Under the pieces are notes generated by a model that saw only the letters and a list, made by a program, of their open reading frames with translations, made no database searches and was not told the DNA's origin. The position numbers were made by a program, and so were the translations under genes. Below are positions 37,625 through 47,103 of a stretch of 64,000 nucleotides of DNA, one piece after another; the stretch's first letter is position 1; each line of letters begins with the position of its first letter. Source of the DNA: Gracilibacillus boraciitolerans JCM 21714 (GTDB taxonomy: Bacteria; Bacillota; Bacilli; Bacillales; Amphibacillaceae); assembly GCF_000521485.1 (NCBI RefSeq), contig NZ_BAVS01000001.1, positions 248,001 to 312,000 of the forward strand, written 5' to 3'.

Positions 37625-39049
37625 AGCTGAAAGTTCAGACATTTGGATCTCGTCAAGACAAACAGAGAATTGATTTTTCTCATGTAGATGAAAAAGCCTA
37701 TTTTTTTATTACAGAACCAAAAGCGGCTCATAAAATAACATTGATTGATGCTATTTGCTTTAGTTTATACGGAAAAGCGCCACTTCAAGATCATATCGTT
37801 CATTTACTTAAAAATAGTGAGATTACTTATACCTTTTGGTTACATCAACAGAAATACCTTGTCACGCGTAGACCTAAGCGAAAAAAACTAATTGCTACAG
37901 TAGAAAGATATACAGAAGTAGCGGCAAGTGCTAATTTACAATGTTGGAATCAAAAAGACGAATGGAATTTGCTTCATTCCAATATAAAAGATGTGAATGA
38001 AGCAATTGAAAAAATGATTGGTCTCAATTATCATCAATTTAAAAGAATGATTTTGAGCCCCCCCAGATGAATTTCAACAACTCATTTCTAGAAGCAGCAC
38101 AGAACGCGAAGAAATTTTGCAGAAAATATTTGATACTTATTTTTATAAAAATAAGACGACCGCTATTAAGGATAATATAAAAACATTGAAAGAAAAAAGG
38201 AAGACATTAGAAGGGCAGTGGAATCAAGAAAACAAGAATTCATCAATAGATTGTCTTGATGAACATACTGATAACGAGATAAAAGCACAATTGGAAGATC
38301 AACTTACCAAACTTACCGAGCAAAAGATAAAACTATCCTCTCATCTAGAAAAGGTTTCTAGGCAATTTACCATCCTAAAAGATAAATACCATCAAACGAA
38401 ACTAAATGAATTAGAAGAAGAATATCAGACTTTAAACATTTTAAAAAAAGACTATGAACAGTATAAAAACGTCGTCCATAAACTGCACATAGAAAGAGAT
38501 ATGCAAAAAAAGAAATGTGATCGATTAAAACAAGAAAGAGAGAGTCATGTACTAAGCCAGCTAGCAGTAATAACAGAAGGAAAAGCTTGTCCTGTATGTG
38601 GATCACTTTATCATTCACACCTAGAAAGTTATCAAGAACAAACACCATCTGAAGCGATAATAGAAAAAGAAATGAAAAAGCTTACGACTTTGGATGAAGA
38701 AACGAAGGAAATGGAAAAAATATTAAGTCACATAAGGATAAGCAACGACAAGAAAAATCTGCTTTTCTCTCAATTGTTACGCAATACAACCATAGGAGGA
38801 GATCAATTAACGAACGCCTGGAAGAATGATATACAAGCTATTCTTCAAAAAAAAGATGAGTTAATAACAAAACAACAAATTATTAACGTACAAACCGAGC
38901 AGTTGGTAGGAACAATTCAACGAATCAGCGATTTAGAATTACAAATGAAAGATATCAATAAAGAGTATAAACATATGGTGAAAATGGCAACTGTAGCAAG
39001 AGAGGTCATACGGCAAGAATTCTATATAAACCCAGATATCGTTACCTAA
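37612..39049 (+). pseudogene. Truncated SbcC-like protein with broken Walker A
   Basis: TTG 37612 opens 'MRAVELKVQTFG', the SbcC N-terminus. The Walker A position reads 'TEPKAAHKITLIDAICFSLYG' in parts (family GPTGAGKTT-[IL]-[FI]DAICFALYG), so its glycines are lost. A C7 run at 38058 shifts the frame near 'ILSP..EFQQL' (family LPQGEF). A coiled coil follows, with a zinc-hook 'CPVCG' near 38590. The gene stops at 39049, about half the usual length, so the second coiled-coil arm end, signature and Walker B are missing. Confidence 0.75.
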
Positions 39050-39152
39050 TTAAAACAAAAGATTACAAAATCCAACATCGTTTTCTATCATACTGTCAGA
39101 TCATGCGCTTACCCAGGAAATATTTATTTTCCGTATTTGATTGAATGCCTAT

Positions 39153-39180
39153 ACATTTATTAGTCTGCTTTCATAGACTA
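39153..39180 (+). promoter_or_regulatory. Sigma-K-like promoter of yqfQ/vrrA
   Basis: AC at 39153-39154, a 17-base spacer and CATAGACTA at 39172-39180, fitting CATANNNTA. The coding start is 31 bases downstream. Confidence 0.55.
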
Positions 39181-39211
39181 TAGCAATACGTATATAGAAA
39201 GGAGAATTTTG

Positions 39212-39718
39212 ATGTTTCGTCCACCAAACCAAATGCCTAATTTTTTTCAACAACAACCTCCAACCCAATCGTTTTTTAATGGGTTTCAAAATGGTTTTCC
39301 AAATGGATTTCCACAGCGATCATTTTTACCAAATCAAGCGATAAATCCTAAAGGACTTCAAGGAATATTACAAAGAATTTTTCCTTCTCAGGCTGTAAAT
39401 GTTGCTTCAACTGCTACTGGAGGAGGATCCAATTTAATGGGTACTTTGAACAATGTCCAACAAGTATTAAAAGTAGCTCAACAGGCTACACCATTAATAA
39501 AAGAATATGGTCCCATGCTTAAAAATGCTCCACAATTGATTAATATGATGAAGGCATTAAAGGATATAAATAATGAAGAAGATAAATCGGACACAGAGGA
39601 AGAGGAAATTACTATTTCAGAGGATGAGGAAACTTCTTTCCAAACCAGCAATCCGAAAAAAAAACCGGCTTCTAATAAGATAAAAACTAGCGGATCACAG
39701 CCAAAACTTTTTATTTAA
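39212..39718 (+). CDS. YqfQ/VrrA family protein
   Basis: 168 residues: a Gln/Phe/Asn/Pro-rich N-terminus with repeated 'NGF' units, a central helical segment ('[20 protein letters not shown]'), then an acidic and a basic tail. This layout matches YqfQ/VrrA, a spore-associated family in bacilli. ATG 39212 follows AAAGGAGAA. A sigma-K-like promoter supports late mother-cell expression. Confidence 0.78.
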   Translation: MFRPPNQMPNFFQQQPPTQSFFNGFQNGFPNGFPQRSFLPNQAINPKGLQGILQRIFPSQAVNVASTATGGGSNLMGTLNNVQQVLKVAQQATPLIKEYGPMLKNAPQLINMMKALKDINNEEDKSDTEEEEITISEDEETSFQTSNPKKKPASNKIKTSGSQPKLFI

Positions 39719-39798
39719 TAGATCTCCTGAACAGACCACTTGCATTTTTTCATAGTGAAGAGCACAATAAAAGTATCATTGAATTAGGAGGGTTTTCT

Positions 39799-40764
39799 AT
39801 GACAAAGAGAGCGTTAGAAAAGGCAATATTTGCAGGTGGATGTTTTTGGTGTATGGTAGAGCCATTTGATCAACAGCCAGGTATCGAAAAAGTTGTATCG
39901 GGATATACTGGTGGAGATAAACCAAATCCAACCTATGAGGAAGTATGCACAAACACTACCGGACATCGTGAAGCTGTTGAAATTACCTTTAATCCTGATA
40001 TATTCCCATATGAAAAATTACTGGATCTCTATTGGCAACAGATAGATCCGACAGATCCAGGTGGACAATTTCATGATCGTGGTGAATCCTATAAAACAGC
40101 TATTTATTTTACGAATGAAAGACAACAACTATTAGCTGAAGCATCTAAGCAAAAATTACAAAAAAGTAAAAAATTTAATCAGCCCATCGTAACTGATATT
40201 TTACCAGCTAAAACCTTTTATGAAGCGGAGGAAAAACATCAAGATTATTATAAAAAGCAACATTTTCATTATAAAATGTACAAAAAAGGATCTGGCAGAG
40301 CCGATTTTATTAAGAAAAATTGGCGAAATTCCTTTACGAAAGAAGAGCTTAAGGAAAAGTTATCACCTATTCAATATCATGTAACACAGGAAAATGGAAC
40401 AGAAAGACCATTTGAGAATGAGTATTGGAATAATCAACAAGATGGGATTTACGTGGATATCGTAAGTGGAGAACCCTTATTTACAACAAAAGATCAATAT
40501 GATGCTGGCTGTGGTTGGCCAAGCTTTACTCAACCAATGAATAAAAATTCGGTAGAAGAAAATTTAGATACATCTCACGGTATGCGTCGTGTTGAAGTGA
40601 GGAGTGAGAAGGCAGATTCTCACCTGGGGGGGCATATTTTTGATGATGGACCAAAGGATAAAGGTGGAATGAGATACTGCATTAATTCAGCAGCCTTACG
40701 TTTTATTCCGAAAAATAAATTAAAAGATGAAGACCTTGAACAATATCTAACATTATTCGAATAA
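39799..40764 (+). CDS. msrAB: Fused methionine sulfoxide reductase MsrA-MsrB
   Basis: 321 residues. The MsrA domain (about 1-160) has catalytic '[12 protein letters not shown]' and reduces S-methionine sulfoxide. The MsrB domain (about 175-315) has 'GCGWPSF' and catalytic '[11 protein letters not shown]' and reduces the R form. It is probably cytoplasmic, with no signal peptide. G7 40626-40632 gives '[12 protein letters not shown]' where 'SHLGH' is expected. It has an AGGAGGG site and a following terminator. Confidence 0.94.
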   Translation: MTKRALEKAIFAGGCFWCMVEPFDQQPGIEKVVSGYTGGDKPNPTYEEVCTNTTGHREAVEITFNPDIFPYEKLLDLYWQQIDPTDPGGQFHDRGESYKTAIYFTNERQQLLAEASKQKLQKSKKFNQPIVTDILPAKTFYEAEEKHQDYYKKQHFHYKMYKKGSGRADFIKKNWRNSFTKEELKEKLSPIQYHVTQENGTERPFENEYWNNQQDGIYVDIVSGEPLFTTKDQYDAGCGWPSFTQPMNKNSVEENLDTSHGMRRVEVRSEKADSHLGGHIFDDGPKDKGGMRYCINSAALRFIPKNKLKDEDLEQYLTLFE

Positions 40765-40792
40765 CTTCCCATTAGTAGTGGGAAGTTTTTTA
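40763..40792 (+). terminator. Intrinsic terminator after msrAB
   Basis: AACTTCCCA pairs with TGGGAAGTT over seven bases, followed by TTTTTAT. Confidence 0.92.
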
Positions 40793-40935
40793 TTTGAACT
40801 TATAAACGTATTTGCCTTTCATATTATTATAGTATCTCCAAATAAAGTTAACAGTAATTTTATTATGTAAACTTTATAGAAATTCTTGTATAATCGTCCA
40901 ATAATGTTTATGATATTGGTAAGGAGGGACAATAA

Positions 40936-41139
40936 ATGATACATCAAAATTGGGAAAATAATAAAACCATTAAAAAAGTAAAATGTTTACACACCAATGC
41001 TAAAAAATTTAAAGTGAATTCTGTTTTAACCGAGGGAAAAACATATGATGTAAAGAATGAAACAGAAGAGTTTTATTTCTTGATTGATAATACAAATCGC
41101 ATTGCTGGTTTTAAAAAGGATTATTTTGAACTTATTTAA
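40936..41139 (+). CDS. Small conserved hypothetical protein (possibly DUF6501)
   Basis: 67 residues: 'TIKKVKCLHTNAKKFKVNSV', 'GKTYDVKNETEEFYFLID' and 'GFKKDYFE', an SH3-like beta pattern. It resembles a Bacillaceae family that I recall as DUF6501 but cannot confirm. AAGGAGGGAC precedes ATG 40936. It stands alone between msrAB and a phosphatase gene. Confidence 0.68.
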   Translation: MIHQNWENNKTIKKVKCLHTNAKKFKVNSVLTEGKTYDVKNETEEFYFLIDNTNRIAGFKKDYFELI

Positions 41140-41238
41140 CCACTGTTTATATATTAGAATGATTGGGAATAAATAGTTAATAAACATTGAATGTAAAATA
41201 AACTTACTTTTCAAAGATTCTCCATGGGAGCTGATAAA

Positions 41239-41811
41239 ATGAAAAGAATTCTAATAATTCGTCATTGTCATGCGTTAGGCCAACATAGTGATTCGCCTTT
41301 ATCTAAAAGAGGGAATCAACAGGCATATGAACTGTCAAGAAAGTTAGAACGTTTAAGCTTTCCTATCCATCGTATCATTACGAGTCCATTTCTGCGAACG
41401 AAAGATAGCATTAAGCCTTTTGCTATTCGCCAAAATATAACGATAGAAACAGACGATCGCCTAAAAGAACGTTTATTGAGTGAACAACCAATAGATGACT
41501 GGATCGATATCTTAGAAGAGTCTTTTCAAAACTTCTATTTTAAACTTCCTGGAGGTGAATCTTCAAGCGACGCATATAAGCGTGCAGAAGAACTGTTAAA
41601 AGAATGTATCAATGACGAATTAAATGAGAATATTATTATTGTTACCCATGGTAATTTACTTGCATTAATGCTTAAGAAATTTAATGTCGAGTTTGGATTT
41701 CATGAGTGGAAAACACTTACCAAGCCGGATGTGTTTTTAATTGAACGAATTGGTGGAGAATACATTTCAGAACGAATCTGGGAAGAAAATCAGAAACAAG
41801 ATCTTTTATAG
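41239..41811 (+). CDS. Histidine phosphatase family protein
   Basis: 190 residues of the phosphoglycerate-mutase-like superfamily. The phosphorylated His is in 'ILIIRHCHALGQ' (RHC replacing the common RHG), with 'TSPFLRTKDSIKPF' and the second His in 'IIIVTHGNLLALML'. The substrate is unknown. ATG 41239 has GGGAG at good spacing; an upstream ATG at 41224 overlaps that site. Confidence 0.85.
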   Translation: MKRILIIRHCHALGQHSDSPLSKRGNQQAYELSRKLERLSFPIHRIITSPFLRTKDSIKPFAIRQNITIETDDRLKERLLSEQPIDDWIDILEESFQNFYFKLPGGESSSDAYKRAEELLKECINDELNENIIIVTHGNLLALMLKKFNVEFGFHEWKTLTKPDVFLIERIGGEYISERIWEENQKQDLL

Positions 41812-41923
41812 TTAGTGCTATTTCATGAATTAAGATATAATGGTATTCGAAGTTTTTAAAATATGATAGAATATATATGTATAGAGATACATAACGATTA
41901 ATCGTTGAAGGAGGGGATCAATC

Positions 41924-42164
41924 TTGGCATTTGTCATTACATCACCTTGTAAAGAAGAAAAAGCAGGGGGAATGCGTTGAAGTTTGTCCTGTAGATTGTA
42001 TAGAGGAAGGAAAAGATATGTTCTATATCGATCCGGATATTTGTATTGATTGTGGAGCATGTGAAGCAGTATGTCCTGTAGAAGCAATCTATATGGAAGA
42101 TGAAGTACCGGATAATGAGAATGAGTATATAGCATTAAATCATAAATTCTTTGAAGAAAAATAA
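41924..42164 (+). CDS. fer: Ferredoxin, frameshifted here
   Basis: 79 residues after repair: 'MAFVITSPCKEEKAGECVEV' then 'CPVDCIEEG', and 'CIDCGACEAVCPVEAI'. The first cluster is incomplete as in Bacillus subtilis Fer, so a single [4Fe-4S] or 7Fe-type arrangement is expected. It carries electrons for cytoplasmic redox enzymes. G5 at 41966-41970 should be G4. TTG 41924 follows AAGGAGGGGA. Confidence 0.9.
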
Positions 42165-42171
42165 AAGTATT

Positions 42172-42200
42172 AAAAAACCGCTATATTCTAGCGGTTTTTT
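42172..42200 (+). terminator. Terminator between convergent fer and acyP
   Basis: AAAAAACCGCT pairs with AGCGGTTTTTT around a seven-base loop. A and T tracts on opposite sides suit termination in both directions. Confidence 0.9.
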
Positions 42201-42473
42201 AATACTTAATTTCAAAATTACGATAATCTTTTTCTGAATCCACTTCGGTTATTTCTATATTTTTAACTTTTGCAAAGAAAGATGGCCCTTTTTTTACTTT
42301 CTCGAGAATTGATCAATTTGTAGATCGTTTCCAGCTGCTTCAATTTCAACTGAGCCATTCTTATGGTTTCGCACCCAACCAACTATATCATTTTCTACCG
42401 CCACCTGTTGTGTAAAAGCACGAAATCCAACGCCTTGTACTCTGCCTGCAACAACAATATGAATATGTCTCAA
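42199..42473 (-). CDS. acyP: Acylphosphatase, frameshifted here
   Basis: 91 residues after repair. 'IVVAGRVQGVGFRAFTQQVA' holds the catalytic Arg, and 'GWVRNHKNGSVEIEAAG' the catalytic Asn region. It hydrolyses acyl phosphates. One T is missing near 42301: 'IDQFLEKVKKGPSFF' and the ending 'YRNFEIKY' then follow. TTG 42473 has GAGGTG six bases upstream, better than the upstream ATG, which abuts the site. Confidence 0.88.
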
Positions 42474-42613
42474 TTCCATCACCTCTTATCAGAAATACTA
42501 TCATTAATTATATTCCATTTCAAAAATTTAAAAGAAATGTGCTATTTAACAAATATTCTTAACCTCTTAGGTGAAACTAAATGTAACTTATCTGAAAAGG
42601 ATGAATATTAAAA

Positions 42614-44128
42614 ATGAAAAAACCAATCTGGTTAGAAACTATCTCACTTCCATCATTTGATACATTAAGCGGGAGCATTACAACGGATATAACCATTGTA
42701 GGGGGGGAGGTATAACAGGTATACTTGCAGCCTATTTTTTAAGTGAAACAGGAAGGAAGGTAATTTTATTAGAAAAAAATATTCTAGCAAATGGCACCAC
42801 TGGTCATACAACGGGAAAAGTAACAGCACAACACGGGTTACTCTATCACGAATTAATAGAACATTTCGGAACTGAAAAATGCTCAAAAATATTATTATAG
42901 TCAACAAGAAGCCATGGATATTATGAAACAACTAATAGAAAAATATAACATCGATTGTAATTTTGAATCGCAGCAAGCAATTTTATATACGAATGAAGAT
43001 GCAAAAGAAAAGAAGTTAGTACTAGAAGCGGAAGCCTATCAAATGTTAGGCATAAAGGGGGGGCATTTAGTGGAATCCATTCCTTTCCCTATTCCTATGA
43101 AAAAAGCATTAGTAATGGAGAATCAGGCGCAATTCAATCCCCCCCTTGCATTTACAAAGGTTATCATTGATCAATTGTTGAAAAACAATGTAAAAATTTT
43201 TGAAAATACAACAGCTATTGATATTGATAATAACGAAAATACTATTGTTAGAACAGCAAAAGGTTATAATGTTATCTGTAAAAATGTAATCGTTGCTAGT
43301 CAGTTCCCATTTTATGAAGGTCAGGCATTCTATAGTACAAGGATGTATCCATCACGTTCCTATGTCTTAGGTTTTACTTCAAAGAATACTTATCCTGGTG
43401 GAATGTATTTAGATATAGACCAACCTAAACACTCGATTCGATATGCAAAACATAATGGGGGGGAAGATGTATGGCTATTAGGTGGAGAATCACACAAAAC
43501 AGGCCAATACCATAAAGAAGATGATGATCCTTATAGCAGCTTAATGAAATATGGTTCCAGGTATTTCTCTATAAAGGAATGGCAATATCAATGGTCTGCA
43601 CAGGATTTTACAACCTTAGATAAAGTTCCTTATATAGGTGTTTTAAATAATAAACATCCGAATATTTATGTAGCTACAGGCTATCGAAAATGGGGAATGA
43701 CAAACAGTATAGTTGCTGCACAATTATTAACTGATATCATTACTAAGACGCACAATCCATTTCAACAATTATATCAACCACAAAGATTTCATGCTGATCC
43801 TGATTTAAAGAAATTTATAAGTAATAATACAAACGTAGCAAAAGAATTTATCAAAGGAAAAATAGCGAATAAATCTCATGAACAACTAGAACCAAATAAA
43901 GCAACAAAAACAAAAATAGATGGTCAAACAATTGGAGTATTTAAAGATAATAACAATCATATCCATGCAGTTGATACCACATGTACACATTTAGGCTGTG
44001 AATGTAATTGGAATCAAGTAGAACTAAGTTGGGATTGTCCATGTCATGGATCAAGATTTTCATACGATGGAAAAGTAATCGAAGGTCCAGCAACAAAAGA
44101 TTTAAAAAAAATTGATTATAAAATTTAA
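42614..44128 (+). CDS. FAD-dependent oxidoreductase with C-terminal Rieske domain, frameshifted here
   Basis: About 503 residues after repair. The DAO-type FAD domain starts 'TDITIVGGGITGILAAYFL' and has 'ATGYRKWGMTNSIVAA' near its end. The C-terminal Rieske domain has 'CTHLGC' and 'CPCHGSRF'. It resembles Bacillus YhfW; the substrate is unknown. G7 at 42701 should be G5. A second shift of +1 lies near 42870-42895 ('EKxQKYYYSQQEAMDI' expected). Runs at 43057, 43139 and 43457 add one residue each. No Tat signal, so it is probably cytoplasmic, unlike QcrA. Confidence 0.85.
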
Positions 44129-44135
44129 ATTCCGT

Positions 44136-44181
44136 CTCATTATCTTAAGTATACTTACTATTTGAGATAATGAGTTGCGTT
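44136..44181 (+). terminator. Hairpin after the Rieske oxidoreductase
   Basis: CTCATTATCT pairs with AGATAATGAG across a 19-base loop, followed by TTGCGTTTTA. It also faces the relic genes on the other strand. Confidence 0.65.
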
Positions 44182-44421
44182 TTATTATAGATTCCTATAA
44201 TTTATATTATGTAAAGTAGATAATTTGCAAAACATGACAACATTCCAGCCCCTACCAAAGAATGGGTATCTAGGAACCGTAGTTGGGGGGGTACGGCAAC
44301 GATTCGTTCTTTTTCATGTCACAAGACATTATTTTACAAATACAACCCTCAGTTGAAAAAGAAATATCCGTAAGGCGTATCATTGTTTATCCTACAACTG
44401 ATTCAATTTATCCATCATTTT
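44182..44421. other. Unassigned 240-base stretch
   Basis: The minus strand has a short frame opening 'MIRLTDISFSTEGCICKIMS' (about 37 codons) with a C7 run (44285-44291 on the plus strand as G7) near its end. No ribosome site is convincing and I do not recognise it. It may be another gene fragment. Confidence 0.35.
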
Positions 44422-44556
44422 TTACCTAGATGGATTAGTATAAGTCAACGTAGTATGGATATTTGAATGACCTGCAATATTTGCTATGGTCCATGCTATG
44501 GCCAATTGTGAAGAAGTACAATTCTTTTCTTTTGCGATTTCCTTAATTTTAATCGG
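44422..44556 (-). pseudogene. Fused fragments of an aldo/keto reductase and a tyrosine recombinase
   Basis: One minus-strand frame reads 'IKIKEIAKEKNCTSSQLAIA' (the C-terminal helix region of aldo/keto reductases) and continues 'NIAGHSNIHTTLTYTNPSR' before a stop. The second half is the C-terminal 'GHSNIxTTxxYT' box of tyrosine recombinases, with the nucleophile Tyr. There is no start codon or upstream body. It is a remnant of two genes joined by deletion, probably near an old integration site. Confidence 0.65.
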
Positions 44557-44926
44557 TTGGTATATATTGCTGATATTCCATTTGGATTAACAGTTTCCTG
44601 ACGGACCCCCCCAAATAGTAATAATGTACAACCAATCGTAACTTGTCTGGTATTTGTTCAATCGAATTCCGTACCCGCTTTATTTTCTCATTCTCTAACA
44701 GTGTTTTGAAGCCTTGTGATTGATAGGTAGAGAGTGCATCGATCATCTTTATAAATGTCTCTTGTGCAAGATCTTCTGCATCCTGCTGATTATGTACCAC
44801 ACTTAACGTTACTTTAAATACATGATGTTTATATCTTTCGATTAGTATTCTTAACGCTTGGTTATTTCCTGATTTAATCATTTTGATTAATTGTTCATCA
44901 TAAATAGCACTCTCCCCCCCTTTCAC
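44549..44926 (-). pseudogene. ECF sigma factor remnant with internal deletion
   Basis: The N-terminal region 2 is intact ('LIERYKHHVFKVTLSVVHNQ', 'DAEDLAQETFIKMIDALSTY'). The sequence then jumps from 'SQGFKTLLENEKI' to 'IEQIPDKLRLVVHYYYLG', so about 40 residues between regions 2 and 4 are missing. It then ends 'RKLLIQMEYQQYIPTD', without the region 4 helix-turn-helix. C7 runs at 44606 and 44914 also disturb it. GTG 44926 is the apparent start. No anti-sigma gene is adjacent. Confidence 0.75.
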
Positions 44927-45101
44927 TAATCTCCCACTTTTATAGACGAAATGAATTATAAAAGTACTACACTTTTTTAAAAAATTTTTGTCTTACTTGA
45001 TTTATCTTAGTATGCTTCAAAGTTCAAAGGCGCTATGCTTATATTTATAGCAAAACATGATATAATGAAATAATAGATTATTGGAAGTCAGGAGTGAGGA
45101 T

Positions 45102-46235
45102 TTGCCCAAACTAAGAAGCATTCTCTTTTTGTTACTTATTGCTGGCCTTGTTTGGTTTCGTTACGGTGATGACTATCAACAGTCTGGCGTAGGAAATGTT
45201 TGGCAGGAGATGCGAAGTGACGTACAAACGGTAAAGAATAGTCCTATTGTGAGCAATGCGATGGAAACTGCTCGTGTTGAGCTCAAACGTTTATATAGAC
45301 AAATTAGAGGTTTTGCAGAAGATCATACGGAAAATACAAAACTACCTCAAGTGGAATCACCAAAATTAGATCAACCTGAAGAACAGACCTTTTCGATCCA
45401 TAATATCGAAATAATGGATACAAAGTCGACAGTTGAGTCACAACTTGGTGATGCCAATCGTTCTACCCTTAACGAATATGGAGTGGAATGGCATACGTAT
45501 CATGAACAATATCGAAATTTCGTAATGGTTGCTTATAACGATGATAATCATGTAATTGGTTTGTTTACCAATCAAGATTTAATTAGTTCCACCAATGATA
45601 TTAGCTTAGGAACTGAAAAAAGTGTAGTGAATCAGCAACTTGGTGAACCACTCACTGCCATAAAAAAAGGATTTGTTAACTATCAAATTAATGATAATCA
45701 GGAACAGGATACGTATTTACTTGAAGATAATTATGTAACGATTTTTTATGATGTTCATCAAAATAACACGGTTGCAGCTATCCAGATTATTACGAAGAAT
45801 TTAGAAAATAAGAAAAAAGAATATTTTGCTAGCGCAAGTGATGGCTTAGCAGAAGGTTTAGAATATCAGTTGTTTGACTTAACAAATGCTGCTAGAGCTA
45901 AGTTTGAAAAACCGTTATTAGATTGGCACGAACCATCAAGAACTACTGCACAAGAGCATAGTCAGGATATGGCGGATGAAAATTATTTCGGACATACTAA
46001 CTTGGAAGGTCAATCACCTTTCGACCGTCTGGAGAACGACAATATTGATTTTCGTATGGCAGGAGAGAATTTAGCTACAGGACAGCCTAGCAGCATTTTT
46101 GCTCATCAAGGTTTAATGAATTCCAAAGGACATCGAGACAATATCCTGCACAATGATTTTCGTTTAATGTCAGTTGGAGTAGCATTTAATCAACAGGCAC
46201 AACCATTTTATACAGAAGCCTATCTCACAAAATAA
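45102..46235 (+). CDS. CAP/SCP-domain protein with CAP-associated N-terminal domain (YlbC-like)
   Basis: About 377 residues: an N-terminal membrane anchor or signal ('SILFLLLIAGLVWF'), a CAP-associated domain with two repeats around 'STVESQLGDANRS' and 'SVVNQQLGEPLTA', and a C-terminal CAP domain ('LLDWHEPSRTTAQEHSQDM', 'GENLATG', 'GHRDNILHNDF'). It should face outward. TTG 45102 follows GGAGTGAGGA. It resembles Bacillus subtilis YlbC; biochemical function is unknown. Confidence 0.85.
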   Translation: MPKLRSILFLLLIAGLVWFRYGDDYQQSGVGNVWQEMRSDVQTVKNSPIVSNAMETARVELKRLYRQIRGFAEDHTENTKLPQVESPKLDQPEEQTFSIHNIEIMDTKSTVESQLGDANRSTLNEYGVEWHTYHEQYRNFVMVAYNDDNHVIGLFTNQDLISSTNDISLGTEKSVVNQQLGEPLTAIKKGFVNYQINDNQEQDTYLLEDNYVTIFYDVHQNNTVAAIQIITKNLENKKKEYFASASDGLAEGLEYQLFDLTNAARAKFEKPLLDWHEPSRTTAQEHSQDMADENYFGHTNLEGQSPFDRLENDNIDFRMAGENLATGQPSSIFAHQGLMNSKGHRDNILHNDFRLMSVGVAFNQQAQPFYTEAYLTK

Positions 46236-46262
46236 TGCTTACTATTCAGGTAAGCATTATTT
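46232..46262 (+). terminator. Intrinsic terminator after the CAP protein gene
   Basis: AATGCTTA pairs with TAAGCATT across nine bases, followed by ATTTTTATT. It overlaps the stop codon. Confidence 0.82.
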
Positions 46263-46286
46263 TTATTAATAAATTTTATTAAGCTC

Positions 46287-47018
46287 TCACCTAAGCTGAA
46301 CACCCTTCATCCAATTAATTAGCAAATCTTCACGATATAAATCATCGGGATAAGTCACCATGCCTGTATCCTCTTCTTCATATAAATATTGTAAAAATTC
46401 ATTAAGTGCGCCCATATATTCCTGATAAAGAAATTCATAACTTATTGTTTCTTTGGGCATCACATTTTCTTCACAAACTTTCGGAGTTATATAATTGACG
46501 TAAGTTCTGCAAGGCATCGGTCTAATTTCATACGCCAAACATTTATTTTCCTCGGTATCTAACATGACACAAGGTAGCATTTTCTTTTTATAGCTATATT
46601 TAAAATCATCATTAACATCCTCAACAGTGTCTAACTCTGATAATTGCTCTTTATAGGTTTTATAATAGCTATCAAAATGTTTCTGTAATGCATGTTTACG
46701 TTCTTCTGGGAACTGATTCATTGCTGCTTTCATCATTTTTGCTTCCATCTCATTGATAACTATTGGGAAATAACAGCAAAAGGCACACCCCCCCATCTGA
46801 CACGTTGGCTGTAAATCTACCATTTCTTCCATCACGATAATTTCATTACTAACTACTTGCAATAATTGCTGATAACTGGCAACTAACTTTTGATCTGTTG
46901 TCAAATCTGTATTTGCCAACTGATCGATTACTGTATAAAATTTTTCTTCTTCTATTTGGTATTTCTCATTTAATTGCTGGCATTTATCGATGACTTCCTG
47001 ATAGTCCATATAACACAT
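46287..47018 (-). CDS. YkgJ-type cysteine-cluster protein
   Basis: 243 residues. The cluster 'CAFCCYFPIVINEMEA' with later 'LPCVMLD', 'CLAYEIRPMPCRTY' and 'KVCEE' matches the YkgJ/CxxCxxCC family, which is thought to bind zinc or Fe-S. C7 46788-46794 gives 'CQMGGCAFCC' where 'CQMGCAFCC' is expected; the extra residue would change cluster spacing. ATG 47018 has TAGGAGAA upstream. Confidence 0.78.
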   Translation of the reverse strand: MCYMDYQEVIDKCQQLNEKYQIEEEKFYTVIDQLANTDLTTDQKLVASYQQLLQVVSNEIIVMEEMVDLQPTCQMGGCAFCCYFPIVINEMEAKMMKAAMNQFPEERKHALQKHFDSYYKTYKEQLSELDTVEDVNDDFKYSYKKKMLPCVMLDTEENKCLAYEIRPMPCRTYVNYITPKVCEENVMPKETISYEFLYQEYMGALNEFLQYLYEEEDTGMVTYPDDLYREDLLINWMKGVQLR

Positions 47019-47071
47019 TCTCTATTCTCCTAATTTATAAAATTAATATTCTATCGTTGCTTTTCCTATTA

Positions 47072-47103
47072 TAACAAAAAAGCCACCACTTGAGTGGCAG
47101 CTT
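47072..47103 (-). terminator. Terminator of the tenA-ykoEDC unit
   Basis: On the minus strand AAAGCTGCCACT pairs with AGTGGTGGCTTTTTTG (one mismatch in the stem), followed by a T tract. It lies directly after the ykoC stop. Confidence 0.78.

Noticed and set aside
44182-44421. tRNA or small RNA in the gap after the Rieske oxidoreductase
   Set aside because: No cloverleaf, no promoter and no conserved RNA motif could be made out; a fragment of a gene is as likely.
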